A stretch of 22,016 nt of DNA from DASRVA01 sp050732935 (GTDB lineage Bacteria > Gemmatimonadota > Gemmatimonadetes > JACCXV01 > JAHWKZ01), in NCBI GenBank assembly GCA_050732935.1, contig JBOHRW010000178.1:1-22016 (forward strand), written 5' to 3'. The number at the start of each line of letters is the position of its first letter. Position 1 is the first letter of the stretch. Below, in pieces: positions 7,402 to 14,473 of the stretch. The notes below the pieces were generated by a model. That model saw only the letters and a program-made list of their open reading frames with translations. It ran no database searches and was not told the DNA's origin. A program made the position numbers and the translations under genes.

Positions 7402-8118
7402 ATGAAGCGTGTGCGAATCGGAACCCTGACCTGGATGGCCGTGCTCGTTCTGGCTCCGACGGCGCGGGGACAGACCCCGTTCGACGAGCTGACCGGGGTC
7501 CTCCGCGTCACCGAGGACGAGGCCTCCATCGAGGCGAACGGGCGGGTCCGGCTCATCTTCGTGCCGCCCCAGACCGGGGTCGACGTCGACGAGCTGCTGG
7601 CGCAGACCGCCGCCAACGTGCGGATGCTGGACGGTCAGCGGGTCCATGCTACCGGCGAGCTCCAGGGAGACATCCTCTGGAACGCCCGGGTGGAGGAGGA
7701 GCAGACGCCGGTCGAGGCCTTCGTCCCGGTGCCGGGACCGGGTGGCGATTTCGACGAGCTGGTCGGAACCCTGCAGGTCACCGGGAGCGAAGCGTCCATC
7801 GACGGGACCCGACTCGCCTTCGTGCCGCCCCAGACCGGGGTCGACGTCGACGAGCTGCTGGCGCAGACCGCCGCCAACGTCCGCCCGCTGGCCGGCCAGC
7901 AAGTTCGTGCGACCGGTCAGCTGCAGGGGGACATCCTCTGGAACGCGGTGGTGAAGAAGGCGGCCGAGGAAGAGGACGTGGAGGTGGTCGAAGAAGAGGT
8001 CGTCGAGGAAGTCGAGGAAGAGATGGTGGAAGAGGTCCAGGAAGACGTAGTGGAGCCGCAGGAACAGGCCGAGCAGCAGGTCGAGGAGGAGACGGACATG
8101 GTTCCGGAGGAGGAATGA
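7402..8118 (+). CDS. Exported protein with two internal repeats and a Glu/Val-rich tail (unknown function)
   Basis: I do not recognise a family. The 238-residue product starts at ATG 7402 with AGGAG 6 nt upstream and has a cleavable signal peptide (about residues 1-23, ending ARG/Q). Two tandem copies of a roughly 68-residue unit follow, at about 27-95 and 117-182. Each runs F-D-E-L-x-G-x-L-x-V-T, then FVPPQTGVDVDELLAQTAAN, then QGDILWNA. From about residue 185 to the end the protein is almost only Glu, Val, Gln and Asp (for example EVVEEEVVEEVEEEMVEE), probably disordered or a long charged helix. The repeat unit could be a small beta domain. The gene follows the hemoglobin lipoprotein by 13 nt, suggesting a shared transcript and an envelope role. 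It is unrelated in sequence to its other neighbours. Confidence 0.82.
   Translation: MKRVRIGTLTWMAVLVLAPTARGQTPFDELTGVLRVTEDEASIEANGRVRLIFVPPQTGVDVDELLAQTAANVRMLDGQRVHATGELQGDILWNARVEEEQTPVEAFVPVPGPGGDFDELVGTLQVTGSEASIDGTRLAFVPPQTGVDVDELLAQTAANVRPLAGQQVRATGQLQGDILWNAVVKKAAEEEDVEVVEEEVVEEVEEEMVEEVQEDVVEPQEQAEQQVEEETDMVPEEE
7557..7619 (+). repeat. 63-bp perfect direct repeat, copy 1
   Basis: Identical base for base to 7818-7880 (offset 261 bp, 87 codons). It encodes the FVPPQTGVDVDELLAQTAAN core of the first internal repeat of the exported protein. The flanking parts of the two units have diverged. Confidence 0.95.
7818..7880 (+). repeat. 63-bp perfect direct repeat, copy 2
   Basis: Second copy of the 7557-7619 repeat, in the same reading frame. 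Recombination between the copies would delete exactly 87 codons and leave the gene in frame. Confidence 0.95.
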
Positions 8119-8182
8119 TCCACCGGCACGGCCGATCTACGGTTGGCGCCGGTCCTCGGGTCCGTCCAACTTCTTGCGCCCC

Positions 8183-9613
8183 GTGAGCGACACGACCAAC
8201 ACCACGGCCTCGTCGACGGATGCCGCCCGGGAGGCTGCTTCGGTGGCTTCCGGAGTCTCCTCCGACTGGGGCCACGTTTCGGCCGACAAGGTCATGGACC
8301 GGCTGACCTCCCTCTGCAAGCGCCGCGGGTTCGTGTTCCAGTCCTCCGAGATCTACGGCGGGGTCGGCTCGACCTGGGATTATGGTCCCCTCGGTGTCGA
8401 GATGAAGCGGAACATCAAGTCCTTCTGGTGGGAGTCGATGGTCCGGCGCGATGACATCGAGGGGCTGGACGCCGCCATCCTCATGCATCCCAGGGTGTGG
8501 GAGGCCTCTGGACACGTGGCCGGGTTCACGGATCCCCTCGTCGACTGCCGCAACTGCAAGCACCGCTTCCGGGCCGACGAGATCGAACCCATCGATTCGG
8601 GTTCAGCTGGCGAGCCGCAGTGCCCGCGTTGCGGCTCGCGCGATCTTTCCGACCCGCGCCAGTTCAACCTCATGTTCAAGACGTTCATGGGGCCGGTCGA
8701 GGATCAGGCGGCGGTCGTTTACCTGAGACCCGAGACCGCCCAGGGTATCTACGTCAACTTCCAGAACGTCCTCAACAGCTCGCGGCAGAAGGTGCCCTTC
8801 GGAATCGCCCAGATCGGAAAGGCCTTCCGCAACGAGATCACCCCCGGGAACTTCATCTTCCGGACGCGCGAGTTCGAGCAGATGGAGATGCAGTTCTTCG
8901 TGGAACCGGGCACCGACGCTGGATGGCTGGAGCGCTGGCGGGAGGAGCGCCGGGAGTGGTACCGGGATCTCGGGGTCAGGGACGAGAAGATCCGGGTCCA
9001 CGAACACACCCCGGAGGAGCTCGCCCACTACGCCGCGGCGGCGTACGACCTCCAGTACGAGTTCCCGTTCGGCTGGCAGGAGCTGGAGGGGATCCACAAC
9101 CGCACCGATTTCGATCTGGTCGCACACGAGAGGATGAGCGGGAAGAAGCTCTCCTATTACGACGAGGAGTCAAGGAAGCGCTACGTGCCCTACATCATCG
9201 AGACGTCGGCCGGGGTCGACCGAACCCTCCTGACCTGCCTGGTGGACGGCTTCCACGAGGAGGGGGAAGGGAAGGAGGCCCGCACGGTCCTGCGCCTGGC
9301 GCCCGGGATCGCGCCCATCAAGGCGGCCGTGTTTCCGCTCGTGAAGCGCGACGGAATGCCCGACATGGCCACCCGCATCCACGAAGATCTGCGAAGCCAA
9401 TGGAGCGTCTTCTATGACGATGGCGGCTCGATCGGGCGCCGCTATCGGCGTCAGGACGAGGCTGGCACGCCGTTCGGGATCACCGTCGACGGCGAGTCGG
9501 TGGCGGACGGTACCGTCACCGTCCGTGATCGAGACTCGATGGCGCAGGAACGTGTGTCCGCCGATCGTCTGGTCGAGGCTCTTGCAGCTCGGATCGACGG
9601 AGAGAGTCGCTAG
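8183..9613 (+). CDS. glyQS: Glycine--tRNA ligase, single-chain dimeric type
   Basis: Class II glycyl-tRNA synthetase that charges tRNA-Gly with glycine; 476 residues from GTG 8183. The core begins with SLCKRRGFVFQSSEIYGG and the class II motif 1 region (STWDYGPLGVEMKRN). Next comes a four-Cys zinc-binding insert (CRNCKHRF and CPRCGSRDL), RPETAQGIYVNFQNV, the motif 2 region GKAFRNEITPGNFIFRTREF and a C-terminal anticodon-binding domain (LAPGIAPIKAAVFPLV, then IGRRYRRQDEAGTPFGI). About 37 Ser/Thr/Ala-rich residues precede the core. GTG 8243, preceded by GGAGG 8 nt upstream, is an alternative start giving a 17-residue extension. The upstream codons keep strong GC3, so I kept the longer form. The pterin dehydratase gene follows after 61 nt. 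Confidence 0.95.
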   Translation: MSDTTNTTASSTDAAREAASVASGVSSDWGHVSADKVMDRLTSLCKRRGFVFQSSEIYGGVGSTWDYGPLGVEMKRNIKSFWWESMVRRDDIEGLDAAILMHPRVWEASGHVAGFTDPLVDCRNCKHRFRADEIEPIDSGSAGEPQCPRCGSRDLSDPRQFNLMFKTFMGPVEDQAAVVYLRPETAQGIYVNFQNVLNSSRQKVPFGIAQIGKAFRNEITPGNFIFRTREFEQMEMQFFVEPGTDAGWLERWREERREWYRDLGVRDEKIRVHEHTPEELAHYAAAAYDLQYEFPFGWQELEGIHNRTDFDLVAHERMSGKKLSYYDEESRKRYVPYIIETSAGVDRTLLTCLVDGFHEEGEGKEARTVLRLAPGIAPIKAAVFPLVKRDGMPDMATRIHEDLRSQWSVFYDDGGSIGRRYRRQDEAGTPFGITVDGESVADGTVTVRDRDSMAQERVSADRLVEALAARIDGESR

Positions 9614-9659
9614 CCCTTGCTCGTGCTCGGGCGACAGGCGCCCCCATGACCCGCCGCCC

Positions 9660-9668
9660 AGGAGGTGG
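9660..9668 (+). promoter_or_regulatory. Shine-Dalgarno AGGAGGTGG of the pterin dehydratase gene
   Basis: A near-perfect anti-16S complement 6 nt before ATG 9675, fixing that start. In the 61-nt gap just upstream, GGGCG-acagg-CGCCC (9629-9643) could form a 5-bp hairpin, but it lacks a T-tract and is not called as a terminator. Confidence 0.8.
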
Positions 9669-9674
9669 AACGAG

Positions 9675-10019
9675 ATGACCCAGCTCGTCGAGAAGCGCTG
9701 TCAGGCCTGCACGGGCGAAACGCCCGCGCTGAGGCCCAAGGAGATCTTCCGGCTCCACGAGCAGGTCTCCGACTGGCTGATCACGACCGGTCACAAGCTG
9801 GTCCGCAGGTTCACCTGCGAGGATTTCGAGAAGGCGATCGCGCTGGTGAACCGCGTGGCCGTGATCGCCGAGGAGGAGGATCACCATCCCGCGATCACGA
9901 TCGACTACAAGCGAGTGACGTTCACGATCTGGACCCACGCCATCGACGGTCTCTCGGAGAACGACTTCATCCTGGCCGCGAAGATCGACCAGGCTTTCGC
10001 CGAGGGGGATTACGAGTGA
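9675..10019 (+). CDS. phhB: 4a-hydroxytetrahydrobiopterin (pterin-4a-carbinolamine) dehydratase
   Basis: A 114-residue dehydratase that recycles the 4a-carbinolamine formed by aromatic amino acid hydroxylases; some bacterial members instead support molybdopterin or other pterin pathways. The family core is intact: EEDHHPAITIDYKRVTF puts the catalytic His pair at residues 70-71, and IWTHAIDGLSENDFILAAKID gives the third His at 88. The N-terminus carries the KRCQACTGETPALRPKEI segment common to the pterin dehydratases of many GC-rich bacteria. No phenylalanine hydroxylase gene is in the window. The start is set by a strong Shine-Dalgarno sequence, and the TGA overlaps the GTG of the DUF885 gene by 4 nt (GTGA), so the two are translationally coupled. 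Use of the symbol follows the common name and does not imply a phh operon. Confidence 0.93.
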   Translation: MTQLVEKRCQACTGETPALRPKEIFRLHEQVSDWLITTGHKLVRRFTCEDFEKAIALVNRVAVIAEEEDHHPAITIDYKRVTFTIWTHAIDGLSENDFILAAKIDQAFAEGDYE

Positions 10020-11848
10020 GAGGAAAGCCGCTCGCCGCGGTTCTCGCCGTGGCGGTCGTGGTCAGCCCTGCTGGAGCGCGGGCCCAGGACGCGGCGTTCG
10101 AGGCACTGGCCGAGAACGCCGAGGGGCTCTCGGCCGCCGAACGCCTCCACGCCCTGTTCGATCTCACTTGGAAGAGATCGATGGCGTGGTACCCGGAGTT
10201 CGCCACGTATGTCGGCTACGCGGAGGGCGACCATGGGGCGTGGACCGACATGTCGCTGGAGGCCATCCGGGACCGGGAGGAACGGCTGGGCGACCCGCTC
10301 GCGGTGCTCGAACCGATCTCCCGCGACTCCCTCTCCCCGGCGGACCGGCTCAGCTACGATCTCTTCCGGCGTGATACCGAGCTGGATGTCGAGGGGGCGC
10401 GCTTTCCCGGCGAGCTCCTCCCGATCAACCAGCTCGGGGGCGTCCAGCAGGACGTGCCGAACCTCCTCGCCCTCATGCCCGCCCGCACCATCGCCGACTA
10501 CGAGGACATCCTTTCGCGCCTGCGTGGCATCCCGGCCCTCGTCGATCAGGTGATCGCGCTCCTCGAGGAAGGCCTGCGACAGGGAATCACACCGCCCAGG
10601 GTGACGCTCCGCGACGTGCCCGCGCAGGTCGAGAGCCTGCTCGCCCCGGACCCGCTCGAGAGCCCCATGCTCCAGGCGTTCACGCAGTTCCCGGACGGCG
10701 TCTCCGAGCCGGAGCGGGAGCGCTTGCGCGACGAGGCCGTGACGGTCTTCCAGGAGCGGGTCGCCCCGGCCTATCGGAAGCTTCACGACTTCCTGGCCCG
10801 GACCTATGTCCCCGGCACCCGCGAGACCATCGCGGCGACGGCCCTGCCGGACGGCGAAGCGTGGTACGCCTACGACGTGAGACGGTCGACCACGACCGAT
10901 CTCTCGCCCAGCGAGATCCACGAGATCGGGCGGCGGGAGGTGGCCCGGATCCGGGCCGAGATGGAGACGATCAAGGAAGAGACCGGCTTCGAAGGCGACC
11001 TCGCCGCCTTCAACGATTTCCTGCGGACCGATCCGCGGTTCTTCCACGACTCGGCCGAGGAACTCCTCGAGGGCTACCGCGACATCGCCAAGCGCGCCGA
11101 CCCGGAGCTGGTTCGCCTCTTCGGGACCCTGCCTCGACTGCGTTACGGGGTGAAGCCCGTCCCAGCCTACTCGGAAAAGTCGCAGACGACGGCCTACTAC
11201 CAGCCGGGATCGCCGGAAGCGGGGCGGCCGGGCTGGTTCTTCGCCAATATGTACGCCCTCGACACACGGCCGACGTGGGAGATGGAGGCGCTCACGCTTC
11301 ACGAGGCGGTACCCGGACACCATCTGCAGATCGCGATAGCCCAGGAGCTCGAGGATCTCCCCGAGTTCCGTCGTCACGGCGGCTACACGGCGTTTGTCGA
11401 GGGCTGGGGCCTGTACGCCGAGAGCCTGGGCGAGGAGATGGGCTTCTATGAGGACTCCTACAGCAAGTACGGGCAGCTCACCTACGAGATGTGGCGCGCC
11501 GTCCGACTGGTCGTCGACACTGGAATGCACGAGCTGGGTTGGTCGCGCGAGCAGGCGATCGAGTTCTTCAAGGCCAACTCCAGCAAGTCACAGCACGACA
11601 TCACGGTCGAGATCGACCGCTACATCGTCTGGCCGGGCCAGGCGCTGGCCTACAAGATCGGCGAGCTGAAGATCAAGGAGCTGCGGGCCCTGGCCGAGCG
11701 CGAGCTCGGCGAGCGATTCGACCGCCGCGCCTTTCACGATGCCGTGCTGGGCCAGGGGGCGCTGCCGCTCGACGTGCTCGAGGCACGGATCCGCGAGTGG
11801 ATCGCCGCGCGGAGCGAGGCGGTCGCGGCGGCATCGCCGAGCCGCTGA
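10016..11848 (+). CDS. Exported DUF885 family protein (putative zinc metallopeptidase)
   Basis: A 610-residue secreted protein of the DUF885 family, which is annotated as peptidase-like. The N-terminal signal peptide runs to about residue 24 (LAVAVVVSPAGARAQ). The putative zinc motif HEAVPGHH is at 429-436, followed about 30 residues later by GGYTAFVEGWGLYAESLGEEMG, whose Glu residues are expected to complete the metal site as in HExxH gluzincin-like enzymes. Conserved YPEFATYVGY and YYQPGSPEAGRPGWFFANMY segments are also present. The length is normal for the family. The start is the GTG at 10016, overlapping the pterin dehydratase stop as GTGA. The substrate is unknown and peptidase activity is inferred from the motif alone. 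Confidence 0.9.
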   Translation: MRGKPLAAVLAVAVVVSPAGARAQDAAFEALAENAEGLSAAERLHALFDLTWKRSMAWYPEFATYVGYAEGDHGAWTDMSLEAIRDREERLGDPLAVLEPISRDSLSPADRLSYDLFRRDTELDVEGARFPGELLPINQLGGVQQDVPNLLALMPARTIADYEDILSRLRGIPALVDQVIALLEEGLRQGITPPRVTLRDVPAQVESLLAPDPLESPMLQAFTQFPDGVSEPERERLRDEAVTVFQERVAPAYRKLHDFLARTYVPGTRETIAATALPDGEAWYAYDVRRSTTTDLSPSEIHEIGRREVARIRAEMETIKEETGFEGDLAAFNDFLRTDPRFFHDSAEELLEGYRDIAKRADPELVRLFGTLPRLRYGVKPVPAYSEKSQTTAYYQPGSPEAGRPGWFFANMYALDTRPTWEMEALTLHEAVPGHHLQIAIAQELEDLPEFRRHGGYTAFVEGWGLYAESLGEEMGFYEDSYSKYGQLTYEMWRAVRLVVDTGMHELGWSREQAIEFFKANSSKSQHDITVEIDRYIVWPGQALAYKIGELKIKELRALAERELGERFDRRAFHDAVLGQGALPLDVLEARIREWIAARSEAVAAASPSR

Positions 11849-11873
11849 TCCACGCCCCGGTTTCCCATTCGGT

Positions 11874-12878
11874 CTAAGGCGGCGGAGGGCGTCCCTCCAT
11901 GGAGTCCGGCGGATGTCCCTTGGTCCACTCCGATCGCGCTGTTTCTTCCGCGGACGACTGGCTTTTGGTCTGTCTCTCTCCAGAGCGGAGCGTGTCGATC
12001 TCCGTGCGATAGACTCGGCTGGTGGGGAACGCCAGCTCGATGCCGGGGGTCTCCCTCAGCAGCCGCAGCACCTTGCGGCTGATCTGGTCCCTCCGGTCCC
12101 GCCGCTGCCGCACGTGGGTCAGGTAGCGGAGCTTCAGGTTCACCCCGCCCGCGCTCGAGTTGATCGACGCGTAGACGATCGGCGTCGTGACTCCCTGCCG
12201 GAAGGCGTAACGCTCGCCAAGCCGTCGGAAGCCGGAGTCGATCTCGGCCTGATAGGGCTCCGTGACCTCCCGGCCCACCTGCACGATCATCTCGCGAGCC
12301 TGCTCCCAGTCGCTCTCGAAGGTGACGAGGAAGTCCATCTCGTCCCATACGAACGGGGTGCCGGGGGTGAAGAGGAAGACAGGATCCATGAGCACCTTGT
12401 AGTTCGGCACCGTCACCAGGCGCCCGCTCGACTGGTCTCCGACCCCATCCCCGCGCACCTCCACGAGTGTCAGCTTGAAGAGGCCGATGTCGATCACGTC
12501 GCCGCGCACGTTGCCGATCTCGATCCGGCTGCCGAGCGTGATGTTGCCCTGCGTGAGGATGTAGAACCAGGCCAGTATGGAAGCCAGGTACTCGCGCAGG
12601 GCGATCGCGATGCCGGCTGCGGCGAAGCCCAGCAGCGTGCCGAGCTCGCGGATCTTGTCGATGAACACAACGATGAGGACGATGAGCACGATCGTGCCCA
12701 CCGCGTAGCGGAGGCGCTTGCGGTAGCGGTGGCGCTTCTCGGCGTCCGCGACCTGGTCGCCGATCCGGCGGGCGAGCAGGCGATACCCGATGTAGCCCAA
12801 CAAGATCAGGACGAGGGCCGCGACCCAACCCCACGGAACCGCATCCACCCACGCGGGACGGGATGCCAGCTCGTTCAC
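11874..12878 (-). CDS. Mechanosensitive ion channel (MscS family)
   Basis: A 334-residue small-conductance mechanosensitive channel that opens under membrane tension to release solutes. Three membrane segments are visible: about 16-35, 56-78, and the pore-lining helix from about 81 (LGTLLGFAAAGIAIALREYL), with the Gly/Ala packing expected of MscS TM3. The beta domain follows (NITLGSRIEIGNVRGDVIDIG, then VTVPNYKVL), and then the alpha/beta vestibule domain. A charged, Pro-rich tail of about 40 residues at the C-terminus looks disordered. The start is GTG at 12878; I see no clear Shine-Dalgarno sequence. It lies 33 nt after the GWxTD gene and is probably in its operon. Its stop is 25 nt from the convergent end of the DUF885 gene. 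Confidence 0.92.
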   Translation of the reverse strand: MNELASRPAWVDAVPWGWVAALVLILLGYIGYRLLARRIGDQVADAEKRHRYRKRLRYAVGTIVLIVLIVVFIDKIRELGTLLGFAAAGIAIALREYLASILAWFYILTQGNITLGSRIEIGNVRGDVIDIGLFKLTLVEVRGDGVGDQSSGRLVTVPNYKVLMDPVFLFTPGTPFVWDEMDFLVTFESDWEQAREMIVQVGREVTEPYQAEIDSGFRRLGERYAFRQGVTTPIVYASINSSAGGVNLKLRYLTHVRQRRDRRDQISRKVLRLLRETPGIELAFPTSRVYRTEIDTLRSGERQTKSQSSAEETARSEWTKGHPPDSMEGRPPPP

Positions 12879-12911
12879 GCGAGGGAGCTTGCTGTTCGGA
12901 GGAGGGCGGTG

Positions 12912-14318
12912 CTACTCGAAGGCCGGCGCGAGCAGCGGGCACACCGAAGCGCGCTCCTCCAGGAACTGCATCCTGCGGCGCTCGACGGTGGCCAGTTCGC
13001 GCTGGTAGGTATCAATGCTCTCGAGCTGGTAGTTGTTGAACCCGATCCGGTCGACGAACAGAATCTGGAAATTGTACCGCTGGTAAGTCCAGACCTCGTA
13101 GGCCGACGATCCGGCCGGCACCGGTCGTTGAGCGATGTCGTCGGGCGGCCCGATGGTAATGTAGACCCGGCCCCGGTCGCTGAGGTACCCAGGCCGCAGC
13201 GCGCTCTTCCAATTGGCGTTTGCGACGAGGATCTTGCGGAAGTACTCAGCCATTCCCTCGTTGGTCGCCGTGGCCGGCACGGGGTCGCGGATCCGCCAGA
13301 AGCAGTTCCAAGCCTCGATGCGGGCCTGCTCGCCCTCGATGTCCTCGAGGAGGTCCATCTCGTCGCCCGTCGCTTCGTACCTGATGAGGGTCATGGCGTC
13401 GTCCCAGTTCTCGGCGATCCAGCCACCCGAGCCCGCTACCAGGATGGGCGTGGAAGAACTGGCGAGCGCGCTCCCGTCGGAGGACTCGAGCGTCACCTCC
13501 AGCCGGTACTCGCCGAACTGAGCGTCCTGGTTCTCGACCGTGCCGAAATATCGCAGGGTGCCATCCGCCTCGGACGTCAGGGCGCCCGACCATTGGCCGG
13601 CCGCGTCCCCTTCGTCCTGGGGGGAAACCTGCGCGACCAGCGTGTATGTGGCCGAGGGATCGAGCCCCTCGGCCTGCACCAGGTACTCGAAGTCCGAAGG
13701 GGCCGTCGTGTACGTGTGAGCGGGGTTTACCACGAACTCGCCTCCCGATTGGCCGGGGCGATATACGCGCAGCGGTACGGGCTCGCCGAGCACGGCTCCC
13801 CCGACGGCAGGGACGGACACCGGCAGTGTTCCGCGGGAGGCTTCGTCCGCGTTGCGATCGCGGACCGTGATCATCGCTTCGTACTCTCCGGGGAAGAGAG
13901 CGAGATCGGCCTGGAAGACGATCGTCTCGCCGGTGAGGAGAGTCTCGTCGAAGGTCGCCACCTGTACGCTCTTCTCCCAGCTATGCTCGGAAGGGGACTC
14001 GCCTTCCTCCGCCTCGAAGCCGACGATCACCTCGTAGTCCGCCTGCCAGCCTCCGTCCTCGGTGCGCACGAACTGCAGATCGGCGTTCGACAGCGAAACC
14101 CCGAGCAGCGCCCGCGCCGAGTCGGACGCGGCCGGCAGGACCCAGACATCGGCCAGGAACTCCACCTCGCCTTCGGTCTGCAGGATCCCCTGATCCCGGT
14201 AGAACTTGTCGTTGGACAGGAGCTCGTCGAGCGACAGCTCCTGGGCTCTCAGGTCGATGGCTCCCGGCATGGCCCATGCGAGAAGGGCGACCGGGACGAG
14301 CGCGATCCGACGGGGCAT
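12912..14318 (-). CDS. GWxTD domain-containing exported protein (divergent motif)
   Basis: A 468-residue secreted protein. The signal peptide covers about residues 1-26 (LLAWAMPGAIDLRAQ). The central region is beta-rich, with several strands typical of Ig-like folds. The C-terminal domain, about residues 325-440, matches the GWxTD domain known mainly from Bacteroidota, Gemmatimonadota and Acidobacteriota: CFWRIRDPVPATATNEGMAE, then SDRGRVYITIGPPDDI, then YEVWTYQRYNFQILFVDR. The eponymous GWxTD is changed to GYLSD here. Function is unknown; the family is surface- or secretion-associated by context only. ATG 14318 is chosen because it is preceded by GAGGAG and starts a good signal peptide; an upstream in-frame start would add 42 residues of intergenic DNA. 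The MscS gene follows 33 nt downstream. Confidence 0.85.
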   Translation of the reverse strand: MPRRIALVPVALLAWAMPGAIDLRAQELSLDELLSNDKFYRDQGILQTEGEVEFLADVWVLPAASDSARALLGVSLSNADLQFVRTEDGGWQADYEVIVGFEAEEGESPSEHSWEKSVQVATFDETLLTGETIVFQADLALFPGEYEAMITVRDRNADEASRGTLPVSVPAVGGAVLGEPVPLRVYRPGQSGGEFVVNPAHTYTTAPSDFEYLVQAEGLDPSATYTLVAQVSPQDEGDAAGQWSGALTSEADGTLRYFGTVENQDAQFGEYRLEVTLESSDGSALASSSTPILVAGSGGWIAENWDDAMTLIRYEATGDEMDLLEDIEGEQARIEAWNCFWRIRDPVPATATNEGMAEYFRKILVANANWKSALRPGYLSDRGRVYITIGPPDDIAQRPVPAGSSAYEVWTYQRYNFQILFVDRIGFNNYQLESIDTYQRELATVERRRMQFLEERASVCPLLAPAFE

Positions 14319-14351
14319 GGCTGGGCTCTCCTCGGGTGGAACATGAAGGAT

Positions 14352-14387
14352 GGACGAGGGATATACAACTTTTCCAAGCTCTCGTCC
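14352..14387. repeat. Inverted repeat GGACGAG/CTCGTCC in the divergent promoter region
   Basis: GGACGAG (14352-14358) and its exact reverse complement CTCGTCC (14381-14387) are separated by a 22-nt AT-rich stretch. That stretch contains a minus-strand TATATC hexamer (14360-14365), a plausible -10 for the GWxTD gene giving a leader of about 35 nt. The arms flank that -10 as an operator could. A 7-bp repeat can arise by chance. Confidence 0.35.
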
Positions 14388-14390
14388 GGA

Positions 14391-14418
14391 TGGACAGTGG
14401 CGCGCTGCCCTGTAAAAT
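14391..14418 (+). promoter_or_regulatory. Candidate sigma70-like promoter of the lytic transglycosylase gene
   Basis: TGGACA (14391-14396), a 16-nt spacer and TAAAAT (14413-14418) on the plus strand would give a leader of roughly 45-50 nt. It competes with the closer leaderless candidate at 14439-14468. The AT-rich hexamer stands out in this GC-rich DNA. Confidence 0.4.
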
Positions 14419-14438
14419 ACCCGCCCGATCCGGGCAGG

Positions 14439-14468
14439 TTGCATCCGGTCGCCGACGGACTCTAACCT
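14439..14468 (+). promoter_or_regulatory. Candidate leaderless promoter of the lytic transglycosylase gene
   Basis: TTGCAT (14439-14444), an 18-nt spacer and TAACCT (14463-14468), then 5 nt and GTG 14474 (or 2 nt and GTG 14471). There is no Shine-Dalgarno sequence before either GTG. Confidence 0.42.
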
Positions 14469-14473
14469 TCGTG

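Noticed and set aside
8119..8182. Possible terminator hairpin (ACCGGC ... GCCGGT) before glyQS
   Set aside because: Six-bp arms with a loop of about 20 nt and no T-tract; expected by chance at this base composition.
9629..9643. Short hairpin GGGCG-acagg-CGCCC between glyQS and the pterin dehydratase gene
   Set aside because: Five-bp stem without a T-run; could be a chance fold and would interrupt a likely operon.
10010..11530. A 506-codon minus-strand open frame opposite the DUF885 gene
   Set aside because: Shadow of a clear DUF885 coding region on the plus strand; the composition is Arg/Gly/Glu-rich with no domain.
11739..14465. A very long open frame (about 900 codons) on the plus strand across the MscS and GWxTD genes
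   Set aside because: It is antisense to two well-recognised genes, its product is low in complexity and matches nothing, and long antisense frames are expected where GC3 is this high.
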